Shown piece after piece: positions 45,340-58,479 of a DNA stretch of 64,000 nt. Under the pieces are notes generated by a model. That model did not search any database. It saw only the letters and a list, made by a program, of their open reading frames with translations, and was not told the origin of the DNA. Within the stretch, counting starts at the first letter, position 1. The number at the start of each line of letters is the position of its first letter. Both the position numbers and the translations under genes were made by a program. The DNA comes from Ahaetulla prasina (taxonomy: Eukaryota > Chordata > Lepidosauria > Squamata > Colubridae), in NCBI RefSeq assembly GCF_028640845.1, contig NC_080546.1:55873409-55937408 (forward strand), written 5' to 3'.

Positions 45340-45568
45340 GGAGCCATGGTGGTGTAGTGTTAGAATTCAGTATTGCAGGTTAATTCTGCTGACTGCCAGG
45401 GGTTCAATCCTCACCGGCTCAAGGGTGACTCAGCCTTTCATCCTTCCGAGGTTGCTAAAATTATGACCCAGATTGTTGGGGGCAGTATGCTGACTCTGCA
45501 AACTGCTTAGAGAGTGCTGTAAAGCACTATGAAATGGTATATAAGTCTAAGTGCTATTGCTATTGCTA
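45340..45568 (+). mobile_element. tRNA-derived SINE, second family, full-length
   Basis: tRNA-like head with an A-box-like TGGTGTAGTGTTAG near 45349 and a B box GGTTCAATCCT (45401-45411). The body has GACTCAGCCTTTCATCC and GACCCAGATTGTTGGG. The 3' end is TATAAGTCTAAGTGCTATTG with CTATTG repeats. The tail differs from that of the L2-type SINEs, although the bodies share the GACTCAGCCTTYCATCC block, so the two families share a core with swapped 3' ends. Confidence 0.88.
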
Positions 45569-45574
45569 AATATT

Positions 45575-45882
45575 TTCACAAAATGTCCTCTTAGTTTCAA
45601 GAAGTCCTGTCTACTGCCAGTACCATTTATGTAGGTAATGGGTGTCAAAATCAGCATTTTGTGCATGCTAAGGGCTTATATAGACACATATACATGTATG
45701 TAGGTAAATGTAAAAATGTAAAAATGTAAATGTAAATGTAAACATACATTCATACATATATACATACATATATTGTGCATACCCTTAGCATGCACAAAAT
45801 GTTGATTTTGGCACCCATTATCCCCATAGATGGCACTGGCAGTAGAGAAGGGTTCTTGAAACTAAGAGAACATTTTGTGAAG
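45575..45882. repeat. Imperfect 0.3 kb inverted repeat
   Basis: The left arm (about 45575-45700) contains TTCACAAAATGTCCTCTTAG and TCTACTGCCAGTACCAT. The right arm (about 45775-45882) contains the complements CTAAGAGAACATTTTGTGAA and TGGCACTGGCAGTAGAG. CATTTTGTGCATGCTAAGGG is matched by CCCTTAGCATGCACAAAATG. The loop is AT-rich TGTA repeats. No terminal signature of a known family. Confidence 0.85.
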
Positions 45883-45889
45883 ACTTATA

Positions 45890-47954
45890 TATTATTTTAT
45901 AAGCAGAACTACCAGTAAATATCAGTGATTCCACAATATACAGTTCAGCAATCAGATTACTTTGTTTTGGAACAGCTGTGGTGAAGCTCCAATTTAAGGA
46001 TTCTATATATTTGTATCTCTTTGTATCTGTATCATTTATATTCCTCTATATCACCTTCATATCATCTCTTTATTCCTATCTCCATCTCTGTCTTTATTCT
46101 TTTTCAATGAGGGGCAGTCCTGAATATCTGCTGCTTTTGTAAATCCTTATGTGGAATTCTGGCTTGATTTAGCAGATGATGAAACTGACAAGAGCTCTGT
46201 TTTTCATTGTTATTTGGAAGGAGATGATCAGGCATCTACTATGTCAAGCTGCTCGGTTTTTCAATTTCCTTTCTTTTCTTCTTTGTGCCAAGTAGAAAGG
46301 AGAGAGGAAATTTGTAATTCCAACTGAATGGAAATGGTGGTGTTGTGGAAGTACATTTACAATGAATTCCAGTTGCTACAGTATAGAAAGTATTCATTTT
46401 GTTTTGAGCTCATCATCTCTTCTCCCTGCTTCTGCTGTTTCTGACCAGTTAGAGGAACTGACAAAAGCACCTTAGTGTCAAATTTCCATAATGCCATCCT
46501 GACTTCCTAGCTCTTGATTGGACTTTTAATCCAGAAGGAATGGCACCTGGAAACCAAATAGCTTCATAGTAAACACTGTTTTTATTTGCCTGTTTCATTT
46601 AGCAAATGACCAGAGAAAACCACTAAGAAATTGGTGGAGGAGAAGGAATTCATTTCCTTTTTTTTTAGTAAGGTGAAATGAAGGCATTTTTGTGGATCCA
46701 GAACCAGCCGTAGTTTTAGTGAGCACACCAATTGATTTCCCCACCCTCAGTCTTGTAGATCAGCTGGAGGAAGAGAAATAATTGGTTCAGAATGTTTTTA
46801 GCTTTAGTATTACAAGGTAGGCAACAGTGAAGGTGATAGGCAAGTCACTTCAAGTGGCTTTGGGGGTTGAGAAGTGGAGATGTCTGGGAGTGCTTCAGTT
46901 TCTGCTTAAAGTTGGTGCAATTGTTTAATTACATTCAGTTAGGTGAATTACATAGTTACTGACAGAAAGGCAAAGATATTATAATACATTATATTCAAAT
47001 CACAACAATGGCTTTTTAACATGATTTTACTGAAGTGATATCCCATGAATAATAAGCCAATTTTGCTTCCAGTAAGATTTAAAAAAAGAGTAGGCTCTGC
47101 AGTTGCAGGATTTACATGGAGTGAAGAGAATTAAGCATGACCTTCCAATTTTCACCTAATTGTCTCTTTGATAAAAATTCTTTCCTTATTTCTTGTATAT
47201 AGGAGGAACTGCATGATATTACCCTTGAGAAAGTTAAGAGCAATTTATAGGAAAAGCAGGCAAATAGATCATAAAGAAAAAGAAATAAAAGAAATTAGAT
47301 ATAACAAAAGCAATGCATGGACAGTAAGATAGAGCCCAATCTGTTCTCTAAAAAGATTTATCTTTTCTTCAATGCTGGATATGAGTGAAAACCAAAAACA
47401 TTTAGTTCCAGTTCATTCAGTCTAAAATATTGGGTGACATACATTTTGAACCACTGTTCTCATGGTTTAATTTGACTAAGTTGATTTTTCACTATCTTCT
47501 GATTTTGTAATTCCTTGTTTGAAGATAAACGAAAAACTCAAAGCACCATTGGCCTTTTTATGGTTCTCAATAAAGGTTGCATCAAACTATGGATTATAAA
47601 AATTTTCATTCTAACATAGCTATGACTTTTTTTTATGAGTTTTTGAACTATCTCTCCATGTAGTTAAAAATGACTGTGAAAGTCCTTTGGAGAATGTATA
47701 TATTTGAGCAAAATCTTGTGTCACGTTTGGTGGTTAAATTCAAAAAAGATACAGGACCTCTTTCTTCTACATTTAGTCTATGATGTCATAGTGTGGCTTT
47801 GATTTTAGGTAATTTCAACTGTAAAGCCAAAGTTTATACATAAAGCACTTCAAACTGTTAGGTTCAAGTATCTGTACTTAGTGGGATGTTCTTAGTTCCA
47901 TCAGGACAAATGACACTGGAACTGCCATCAAATATAAAAAGTGAGCAGGATAGC
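45890..47954. other. AT-rich intergenic stretch
   Basis: No gene or repeat recognised. Confidence 0.45.
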
Positions 47955-47956
47955 TA

Positions 47957-48503
47957 CTGTGTTTCCCCAAAAATAAGACAGGGTCTTATTTTCTTTTGAT
48001 ACCCAAAATAAGCGCTTGGCCTTATTTTCAGGGAGGTCTTATTATTTTTGAGGTGCAGGAGGCGATGAGCATGGTCGCCTCAGCGGCTGACAAAGCCACT
48101 CATCAGCTGTTCATCCCTGAGGTCTTGCATGCACTTTCACCCATGCTTCCCAGGATTCATCACCATGACAGATGTCCCGTCACCCCATCACCTCCCTGTT
48201 CTTCACTAATGGCTTTTGCGGCAGCCATTAGTGTGACAAAAGGAGTGTGGTGGCTAGGGTTGCGGGAGCGGCTGTTAGGTAAGGGCATGTGGGGTATGTG
48301 GGGCATTGTTCCACCCTCCCTTCCCTCCCTCCGGCCTCACCTCCTCACCTCATGTTGTTTTTGCGGCAAGCAACCAGAAGAAATGGCGGAGACCAGCTGC
48401 GCATACATTTAAATATTTTCGGGGAGGGCTTATTTTAGCACATGCGCTCAAAAGCCTGATTTGGCTTATTATCTGGGGAGGTCTTATTTTTTGGGAAACA
48501 GGG
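47957..48503. mobile_element. Mariner-like non-autonomous element, complete
   Basis: Left end CTGTGTTTCCCCAAAAATAA, right end (inverted) CCCTGTTTCCCAAAAAATAA, flanked by TA at 47955-47956 and 48504-48505. TA duplication is diagnostic of the Tc1/mariner group among terminal-inverted-repeat elements. Subterminal blocks repeat GTCTTATTTT / CTTATTTTCAGGGAGG in alternating copies at both ends. The interior is GC-rich. The open frames across it (47996-48412, 48306-48650) have no transposase motifs. Confidence 0.75.
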
Positions 48504-48509
48504 TATTGG

Positions 48510-51500
48510 ATAAAAGAACAGAAGAAAAACATATTTCCTATCTATAACATTTTGTCATGGAACTGCCCTGCTATTTCTTTTCAAATATACAGAGACAAAT
48601 ATATCGGGCCCCCAGATTTTTTTATTTCTTTGTTAACAAAAAAAAATTAGTAAAAGAACAGAAATATATTGACAACCATTTAAATGCTTTCTTGATGCTA
48701 ATATAATTATTCACCACTCTGCCTTAGAAAAAATATCTCCTGTGCATCTCGATGAAGAAATAAAATATGATGGCATCCTTGTTATTTAATATTAATAGAA
48801 CATGAAGAGTGTCACTTTTGAAGCTTACATATTTATTCCTTTTTTCCATTCCCTGAAGAGTTTTTTATATGGAAAAAGTTAAATGATACCACTAGATAGA
48901 AATCTGCTTTCCCCCCCTTTTTTTCAATGAATAAAGGATAAAGGGCTACTAGAGACATGAATATCTTGTGATGCAGTCCTGCATGATGAATTGCTTCATA
49001 CATTCTAAACAGAATGGGGAAAAATTATAATGTATTGCTTATGCAAGCAAAATAAAATGTAGATATACAGAAAGGGAATGTACATATATATTTCAAGACA
49101 ATGTACATCAGGTTATACAGCATGTTTTCTTGTTCTGCTGCCACTTTAGATTTCAAAAGGGAAAAATGCATTCAGATTAAATATTTTCTTTTCACATAGT
49201 GTAACACAACCATCTTTTGGATACATATGTTATAGGATACCATTTTAGCAAACCAGAATGTAGTTGTCTTACATACAGTTGTCTCATAAATTTATACATA
49301 CATATGTAATTCAGTACAGACCCATGATTATGAGAATACATGAGACCTAATGACATCTAATACTTAACAACTAGTTAAAATAAAACTTAACTTACTGGAC
49401 TGTTAATTTTAGTTGCCACAAAGGCAAAAACTAGGAAATAGAAATTATTGGTTCCAAGCAATAATACAGGTGGTGGTTGTTCTTCCTTGCCAATAGATTT
49501 TTCAAAGCATGTATAGTAGCAGCATTACTTCATTGCTAGCAAACAAAGGGCTTAATGAAGCTGTCAAGGCCTACAGGCTGGCATCTGACAGGTATTTTCA
49601 AGTTGGTAAGCTTCCCTTTTGGCACTTCAGTGCTCACGATTTAATGTCTTTTTTGCCTCCAATCTATACTGACCTTGCCAGTGCAAACATATTTTAGACA
49701 GTAATAGTCTATTGAACCTGACAAAATAGAAATTATTTATTAGATGTTTAATAAAATGTACTGCTTTTTGAGTGAATACAGTTTTAAAAGAAACATTTTT
49801 AAACAAACAAAAAACATTTTGAGCTCTCTAGAATGGAATTCAAATAGTGAAGCTCATTCTTCCTTACTGATGTTCAGTGTTCACCCAATCCTGTCTAAAA
49901 TTGGTGATCATAGGTAGCTGCTAAATGGCAATTATACTTTGAGGCAGCAGTCACTGGTTTAAATTAGTCTTTGAGAGCTTACTACATCAGCTAATGCAAA
50001 TTTGCATTGAATATCCATTAAGTGGAGAGATCTCCAATACGAAGAAAATAGACCTATATACATATCTCTTAAGAGTGTTTCATGTATTCATAGATTGTTG
50101 TCTTTTGCTGAGGTTGTAACATTACAATCAGAAATTAACTGCACAGAATAATCGCTGTTTATTCAAAGGTTAACCTAGTTTTTTGTTAAATTGTTATTAA
50201 TCGTTGTTATTTTTGATACCTATATATTTCCTCTTATTTTTGCCATAGGTTTCTACAACTTGTAGTTGTAGTTGTGTCAAACTCAGATTAAACATTCTGA
50301 CCAAAATATGTATGAAGTTATACAATGACTTTATCCAAACAGAGGAAACATAGCAACACTTGGCTCTTAAAAGCTGGTGGTATACCTCCACAGTCCATGA
50401 TAGACAATATCTGGCAGTCCTTTCCATCTTTCAGGGTTTGAGGAAAGAGTAGATGCCTCTCATGTAATAGGGTCAAACTTCACTTTGCTGGGTTTTCTTA
50501 CAATCCTGGTAATAAAAGTCAAAAATGAAAATATGATATTAGGTAGTTCAAGGGACATGATAATTAGTTTACACTTATTTATCATATTAAAACCCCAAAA
50601 TGAGTCAATAAGTCTTCCCGTGAAGATGATAAGATATCGCTTCAGGATACAGCCTTGAAGTAGATAGTAACATATATAGCCAAGCTGATACAAAATTGCT
50701 TGAGGAACTATTTGTCCAACAGTGATCACAGCTGGAGATGAGGATATTTGTTCCTGTTCTAGATCCAAGAGAACAGCATAATCAGAGGCTATTGGAATAA
50801 AGACATTATCATACCTGCCTTTTGCTGGAACAAAGCCAGCTAAATTCCTGAAGCAGAGTAAAAATACGCTAAATAGCATGACTGGAAATAACAGAATTAA
50901 TCAGAATACTCCTTCAGTTCTTTCTGCTTTGTTCCTTTGGTTTCCTTAAAAGGAAACTAAACATGTCAGAACTTTCAATTCTTAGGAAATTTGCAAAATG
51001 TGGATATAGAGGGTGGAAAAACCTTATTACACTATTTAAATCTGTACCTGGCACATTTATATTTTTCTCTGGATTTGTCCTTATTCTCAAAATCCTTCTA
51101 AATAAATCTAAATGATATATATGCACTCCCTTGGTCCTTAATTAACTACTACTACAATGTTTACTACTATGAATCTAAGGACATCACTTATAAAATTCAT
51201 GGGTATTTTATACTCTCAGGCTGAAGATATCATAGCTAACTGGCTGATTATTCTCCAACCTATATTTATTTATTCATTCATTTAACATAAGTACATGATT
51301 GCTCTTCCTAATCAAATAACTCTTACATAGCATAAAAAACAAAAGCAGTCATATTAAAATAATAAAAGCAGTAAACAAGTACATTTTGATCTTGTTTCTC
51401 CCATCTGTTTTTGCCTGCAGACAAGCCCTAGGATCATCAAGCCCGATATCCCACAACGTTATTCCTCTTCAGTGCTCTTTTCCCCATTGATGTGCTTTCA

Positions 51501-53495
51501 AACATTTCAGTAAGTTTGGTCCTGGTCATATCATTATCTTGTAAATTCTAATTGGCATTATCTTATCAATCCATTTAAGATTCACCAGTTAGAAACTAAC
51601 AGGTCATAGTTTATATCCAAGAGCCACTAAAGCTACAATAATCCATTTTAACATCTATAGGATTTCTAATTAACAACAGGATCTTGCTTCCTCATTTCCC
51701 AGAATCCTCTCTGAGATATTTTCATCTCTAATGACAACCTGATTAACAAATTGGATCTCTCTTCCAAGTCGGGTAATTTAGGAACAGCATTTAGCAGACA
51801 TAAACTGTCACATTTTGTATAGTAGTTTACTCAACACCTATGAATGACATAAAATGTTTTTTTATTCATATTTCGATATGAATAATGTTCTTAAAAGAAA
51901 TATGCAAAATGGAATTGTAATCCTTTAAAATGGGTTTATCTCCAAATTTTGTGATGCTTACTGACAATAAAAAAATGCAATTATTATTATTATAGGAAAG
52001 CATAAACAAAATTCATCAAAATTATTACATGAAAGCATAAACAAAATATAAGAACACATTCTATGAGATAAAATTGTTTTAAAAATGTGAACAATATGCC
52101 TTTGACCTCCAGGGTTCTAAGTGTTCAATGGGGCTTTGTCCCAGATTGTTAATATTGAAGTTTCAAGTTGTCTTCTTATACATTCCTAAAAGCAAAACAG
52201 TATTACTTACATTTTATAAGGCTGGCTCCAGTATAGGCATAAATAGAATTGGATTGTAAGAACATTTACATTATACATTCAGAAGATGTATCAACTGCTT
52301 CATTGTAATTATAAAATTAAAAATATTGTAAATACTATCGGAATTAAAAATAAAAAACTAATGCAATATAGACAACAAATATTAATTATATTAAATATAT
52401 TATGCATTTTCCTTAAGTTTTGTTTTTGTTTGTTACTATTCTGCTAAATTAAAAGAGAGTCCATGCTAAAAGATGAATTATTTTTTTTCTTCCATACTAA
52501 CATCAGTTCAAAAATGTCATTATAAAATTAAAGTTCTAAATGGTAAAATGCCATCTTTTTGAAACAGATATGCAAATATGTACCTTAGAAGGTACATTAA
52601 GACCTCTTGTGACTTTAAGCAAATTTGTCGCAACATTACTTACCATTCTCATCACTGGCATGCCAATTTGTAAGCAATCTATTATGTTCTGCTTGCATAC
52701 ACATGCACATTTTTTATTAGAAAGGATGACACAAGTCAGGACTCAATTGGCCTACAATTGTCTTTAAAGGTGACATAATTTTGCAAATATCCAAATGCCT
52801 TTTCTAGAAAACAAGGTGGCTGCAAGTACAACAGAAGGTTAAAAGGCAATTTGTATGCTGAAGAGGTTAGCAATATGTCATAGTCACCTTGCATGTCAGC
52901 CACAATTCTGTGCACAGTATAGGAGCAATGTGGACAAAATATAAAAGCAATTGTTTCACTTAACGCTATAGCTTCTGCATATTCATGCTTTCCTAATGAA
53001 ATTAAGGCTGGTTCATGGAAGTTAATTTTTCAGAAACCATCAGCTTTGAAATCATACAGCACAGGGGTGAAAGAAGAATCATAACTGAAAGTACCTTTCT
53101 ACATGTATTTTGAATTCAAACAGGTTTTAGTATGCAGAAATCATTTAGGGCCAGTTCACACCAGAGGAGCTGAAAAAGTTTAATATTTCATGGGCAAGAT
53201 TTTGATCTATGATTTATCAGTCATTTGAAAGTATTAAAGGTGAGAGGGTTCCTTCCTCCATTCAGAATCAATTGTTCTCCAGATAATTTATCCCCCATCC
53301 CACCACTGAGAAATATACTTGTCAACCTCAATGACCAGCTATGTATATCATCTACAGTGTAGGACTTTATTTCTTATATCCGAGAAAGTATTGGAGTCTG
53401 ATACGAGAGAACAACCATATTACTTTTTTAATTTGTATAAGCTGTTTAACTTTTAGCTTATTCGTACATTTGCTTTGAATTCCCTTGTTTTGCAA
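48510..53495. other. AT-rich intergenic stretch, no supported gene
   Basis: The longest frame is 139 codons on the - strand (50460-50879). It has no domain that I recognise. A weak antisense LINE 3'-end trace lies near 51258-51420. Confidence 0.4.
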
Positions 53496-53496
53496 T

Positions 53497-53820
53497 GGAT
53501 TTATTGATTTATTTAAAACATTTATATAGTTGCTCTCGTATAATCAACTCTGGGCAGCTCTCAATCAAAAGTTAAAACAACATAAAAACATATTAAAATT
53601 ATAAATCTAAGTACATTATAAACATTAACAGCAACAAAACCTGACACCAAGTCAAACTTCTAATGTGCAGTTACCTAATTCTATGAGAGTACTTGGGGGA
53701 AAAGGTAGGTCTTCAAAGCTTTATGGAAGTTACCGCCAAATTTCAAGGGGTAAAGTAATCCACAGGGCAGAGGCTACCACAGAAAAGGAGCACTTTTTAG
53801 ATCCCATCACATAGCAACAT
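53497..53820 (-). mobile_element. Antisense L2-type LINE 3' end relic
   Basis: The + strand has GGATTTATTGATTTATTTAA, CAACTCTGGGCAGCTCTCAA, AAAACAACATAAAAACA and GGTAGGTCTTCAAAGC, then CTACCACAGAAAAGGAGC. This is the order of an antisense L2-type C-terminus and 3' UTR as at 22.6 and 41.9 kb. Confidence 0.55.
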
Positions 53821-56800
53821 TTAGGGACTAGAAGTCTTGCCCACCTTATCTGACCTGAAAGAACACATAGATGATATCATGGAAAGGTAGTCTTGACCCT
53901 GTTCCATTATTGAGTCATATTGCCTGCACAACTTTAGCACTGCTGTTTTGTACCAATGATTTTCATTAACATGTATTTCTTCTGCTATGTTTCTTTCACT
54001 TACATCAAATGAAAGCAAAAGGAAATAACAAAAGTATGTATCTAGCAATCCTGCTGCATATCGTAAAAACAAAATTTCTTTAGGAAAAAAAGAGAGGTTA
54101 CAACATTTGAGTTCTGTTACTGCAAGTCTATATGTCAACTCACAAATCTGAATGTCACAAGAGATTTCAGAGAGTTTGTGTTACTGCAAATATTTTACAA
54201 ATGAGAAAGATACTTTCAAAAGCTTATCTATGAGGAAAAAAATCTACGCAACTTGCTTTCCTGAAATGATGCCAACTGCATTAAATGCCAAAGCTATTAT
54301 TTAATTGAAAGTAAATTAGAGACATGTTTATGTCTATTGTAACTGTAGAAATGAACACCCTGGAATAACTGTACATGTGGCATTTTTACGGTGTTTCATT
54401 AAAGGCACAAATAAAACATACGTAGCTGGTTTTCCCTAATTCCTGTTTAACATAGTTTTTAAGAATGGTTTATTTATGCTTCTGTAATCAGATAAATTAT
54501 AGCCTAAGACAGCAGCTTTGGTAGCCAACCAGCCAACCAGCCACATGACCAGTGGGTGACAACAAAGGAAGAGCATTTCTTGTATCTTTTTGTTACAATC
54601 TAATGATCATCTAGATTTTTGCAGCCCAGTTCTGGTAACCTAACTAGAAGCCAGTTTTCAGGCCACATAGCAGTTATTTAAAGCAATTGGGACTGGCCTG
54701 ATTTTTTTCCCCCAATGCTATGAAAGAGACATTAGCCAAACCTATGTCTCCATTTAATCACCTGTGGCAAATCTAGGTCAACTGTGGTTATTAAAATATC
54801 TAGGTGAAATACTGCTAATCTTGTCTGAACTTTTTCTGAACTATCAGTGGAGTTGCTTCCTTTCTGTGGGAAAGGGGACCATATTGAGACCAAATAATTA
54901 GGGAAATGTTAGAATAATGTCAGGTGTAATTATCAGGAATGTATCTAGATAGTACTTTAAGTCTCTATAAAGTAAAATTTCAGTCATTGAAATAGACTGA
55001 AGTTGTGCAGAGAGCTGATTCATTATAAACAACACTTCACTAAAGAAAAGATCTTGAAAGTTGCAATTATCAGTGATGCTGCTTAAAACTTATAATTGAA
55101 GCAGACAATTCATTATTCTAAATTCAGGCAACATGAAAGATATGCAACTCAGTTCTGATTTTTTTCTTTCTTTCATTGAGCACAATTTCTGCAATAAAAC
55201 TCATTCTGAATTCAATTTATATTTAAGTTTAAAGACTATAGTTGAATATGACCTTCATTAGTATGTTACGAAGTATTTACATTGAGTTATTTCTCTAATG
55301 TTTGAAAACTGATTTTGTGAGATTTGAGCAACATAATTTTATTATCATTGGAACTGGAACTTTCTCACTTTTGTCAGTTTGAGTAATAATTCTATTTTGG
55401 TTACAACATAATTGTCAACAGTACTCTAACTATGCTAACTTTGGGACATAGTTCAACTCTGAAAATAAAGAGGTTTTCATTGTTCCTGTTGAATCTATTT
55501 CCACATGTAATCTTATATGAGGATTACGGGGAATTCAAAATACAGTATTTTATCAAAACCTTGATCAGCTTTACAGCTTTACAAAGTCCACCCAATATAG
55601 GCAAACCCTAAACAAGTTTGTAAAACAGCATTTCTTCAATTTATTGCAGACTGATTCTCCATTGTCCTATGATATTCTTTTATAAACATTCATTTTCATC
55701 TGTAAAAGGAAAGCCAAGAAGAAAATTAGCATCCATTTCTTATAAAAACATTTCTTTAATAACTACCCATGAATACTGTGTGCAAATTGCTGGGTGCTTT
55801 TTTTGTTGTTGTTGTTTTTTTTTAAGTAATCACTCTCAAAGGATCCTCAGAGCCTGAGGGAGAGTCTATAGCTGCACCTGCTCATGTCTTTGATTGTGTG
55901 TCACCAACAGTCTCTGTGCCTTTAGGCTCTGCTTCTCTGAGTGTCAAAGTGGCACCTGAAAGCTCTTTGGTTAGAAAAGAGGCTTATAATTTTCACCACT
56001 TCTTTTCAAATGTTTTTCTTTAACAGGTTAATTCCCAAGAAACATCAGCCTCATTTTGTTTATTTTTCATCTTACATGTTTTGCATTAGAATATTCTTAT
56101 TAATGTGTTTAATCTGCTTGAAAACAGGACAGTCAGTCAGATATCAACACTGCTTTGTAGTCTCTGAACTTCCCTCACTGTTATTTATCATTGACTGCTC
56201 ATAAAGATCATACCTCAAATTGGATATTTACAGGTTTGGGGTTGGGTATAGAAGTTTTATCATATTCATCATGATGCCGTATCATATACAGCACAAACTG
56301 TGATTTGCATAATGAGGCCCACAACAATATTTTGACATCACAACAGCTTCTAGTGTATACCTACAACATTCACCAGAACTTTCCAATGAATCTCAGATTC
56401 TGCTCTAGTTAACAAACTCTGTTTGAGAAGATACTAAAGGTATTTTCACATGCAAATTACTTGAAAGCTGTAACAACACTTTCTGTGATTGGCAGGCAAT
56501 CTCAAGACTATAGCTAAATTTTATGAACAGCTGTAACACAGTTTGATCATAGCAAATAATTTCTTCTGCTTACTACAGCCTTTCATTTGTTTAATTTTCT
56601 ATGCTTATATACTAAAGTACAAAAATATACGAATAGTTATAAAACAATACATGGTTCTACTTACGTATGAAGTATTTAAAAAGCACTTTCAGTAATCCAA
56701 ATATAGCTTACTATGGGTTTATGAATGTACCAATATATAGTACTTTGAACACTGAAATGGAGTAGATTCTATTTAACTGAAAAATTATTTAGAAACAAAA

Positions 56801-57936
56801 TTACTTATGAAAATAAACCATGTATAGGCAGGAAAGGTATCTACACCACTTAACGATCCATAAACCCTCAATTTCTGGCTTAGACAGCAAAGAAAAAAGG
56901 AGGAGTAAATAGGTATTCTAGAAATGACCATATAAATCAAAATCTGTAGTCATTTTTCTGCCTAATTTGTAAGAAAATCCACTTCTTGTGGACTTGTGTG
57001 TTTGTGCATGTGTTTAATGTAATAATAAACAATCTTAGCAAATATTACTATAAACAGAAACTATATGAAAATTATTTGTGTTTCCAAAAAACAAAACAAA
57101 ATCAGAAAATCATATTTTAATATAAACAGAATTGGGCAACTAAATAAATCCAAAAGATATGGCAATAAGTAAAATAGGAATTTATAGTATTTTTAATTCA
57201 GTTGTTATTGTCTAATTATTGTTAGACTTCCTGATTTATTGAGAGTCAGGTGGTATAGAAGTTTATCAAATTATTATTATTATGGCTTGTTGTAGAGTTA
57301 GCAAAGTGTTGGATTTGGCATTTTTGTCCACCTATCAAGTACTTCCCAGATAACAGGGAAGTAACAGATGTTACTGTTTGAATATAATAAAACTATCAAC
57401 ACAGGACATAAGCTGTTCCAAATAAAGCCACCTTTCCCAATTGATGGTGATTTTGTCAATGTTGGTGGTATTCAAGTGGTGTCATTGAAAGATTGTGTAT
57501 TTTGCAAAATACTACATCCTTTGTCCATTTGTTAATCTGTATATTTGTCTGTGTATAACAGTAGGCAAGGACTTAGGTTAATTGTAGTAACTATCAAATT
57601 TATTTTCTAAAGATCAGAGGAGCTAATGGGGAATATGTGTAAGAATAGTCAAAGTTTGTCAGGATTAATCCATTAATCCTTATAGACCTGCTGTAAGTCA
57701 TCAGAACTACCAGAAATGATAGAGCTTTTCTATGGCACTAGCCTGATGTTTCTGATTGATTGTGGCTGCTTGTAGTAAACATGAAATCAGACGTAAGATC
57801 CCAGTTCAGGGAACAGAATAAATTTAAGTAATGCAGTAAAAATTGTATTAGGAAGTGGGGGCACAAGTGTCTGGTTAACAAATACTGTACGTTCCAAACT
57901 CTTCCTCAGATTGAAGATAAGCCATAGAACATTTCA
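53821..57936. other. AT-rich intergenic stretch
   Basis: No gene or repeat recognised. Short AT-driven frames only. Confidence 0.4.
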
Positions 57937-57995
57937 TTGCTATGCCCACCAAGCCACACCCACAGAACCTGTAGTAAAAAAAATTTGAAACACTG
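57937..57995. mobile_element. Right-end fragment of the hAT MITE family at 42.0 kb
   Basis: TATGCCCACCAAGCCACACC and CAGAAC...GTAGTAAAAAAAATTTGAAA match the right end at about 42204-42255. The left part is absent and the terminal GTGGTGGGTTTC-complement is degraded. Confidence 0.7.
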
Positions 57996-58233
57996 GTTGA
58001 TAGTGTTTTGTCCATATCACTACATTCCATAATGGATATTTATAAGCAAAGAGAAGTGCCTTGGATTTTAAAAAGATATCATTTCTACAAAATATCTTTT
58101 CTACTTCTACAAAGTATTATTCAAAATATTTAATTTTTATAACACTTAATATTTGATTTTCTATTTTTTGTGATTGAAATATGATGCTAATTTTCACAAT
58201 TGCTTCACAATTTAAGAAGAGATATTTTACCAT

Positions 58234-58477
58234 CTGGATGGTCATGTGGTCGGCATGACTAAATGCCAAAGGCGTATGGAATCCAGTTACCTTCCCTAGG
58301 TGGTCCCTATTTTTCTACTTGCATTTTTTACGTGCTTTCAAACTGCTAGGTTGGCAGAAGCTGGGACAAGTGATGGGAGCTCACCCTGTTATGCGGCACT
58401 AGGGATTCAAACCGCTGAACTACCAACATTTTGATCGACAAGCTCAGCATCTTAGCCACTGAGCCACCGCATCCCTG
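58234..58477 (-). mobile_element. Sauria-type tRNA SINE
   Basis: On the - strand: a tRNA head with A box TGGCTCAGTGG (complement of 58456-58466), B box GGTTTGAATCC (complement of 58403-58413), a middle CTCCCATCACTTGTCCCAGC, and a 3' part with GCCTTTGGCATTTAGTCATG and CCACATGACCATCC. The 3' block resembles Sauria SINEs, which share their end with Bov-B-type LINEs. The copy lacks the final tail, so it is slightly 3'-truncated. Confidence 0.8.
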
Positions 58478-58479
58478 TA

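Noticed and set aside
50460..50879. 139-codon open frame on the - strand
   Set aside because: No recognised domain, no convincing splice context and AT-driven composition. A rough estimate suggests that one frame of this length is expected by chance in 64 kb at this base composition.
53821..54138. 105-codon frame on the - strand
   Set aside because: No recognised domain, and it starts at the edge of an antisense LINE relic. Probably chance.
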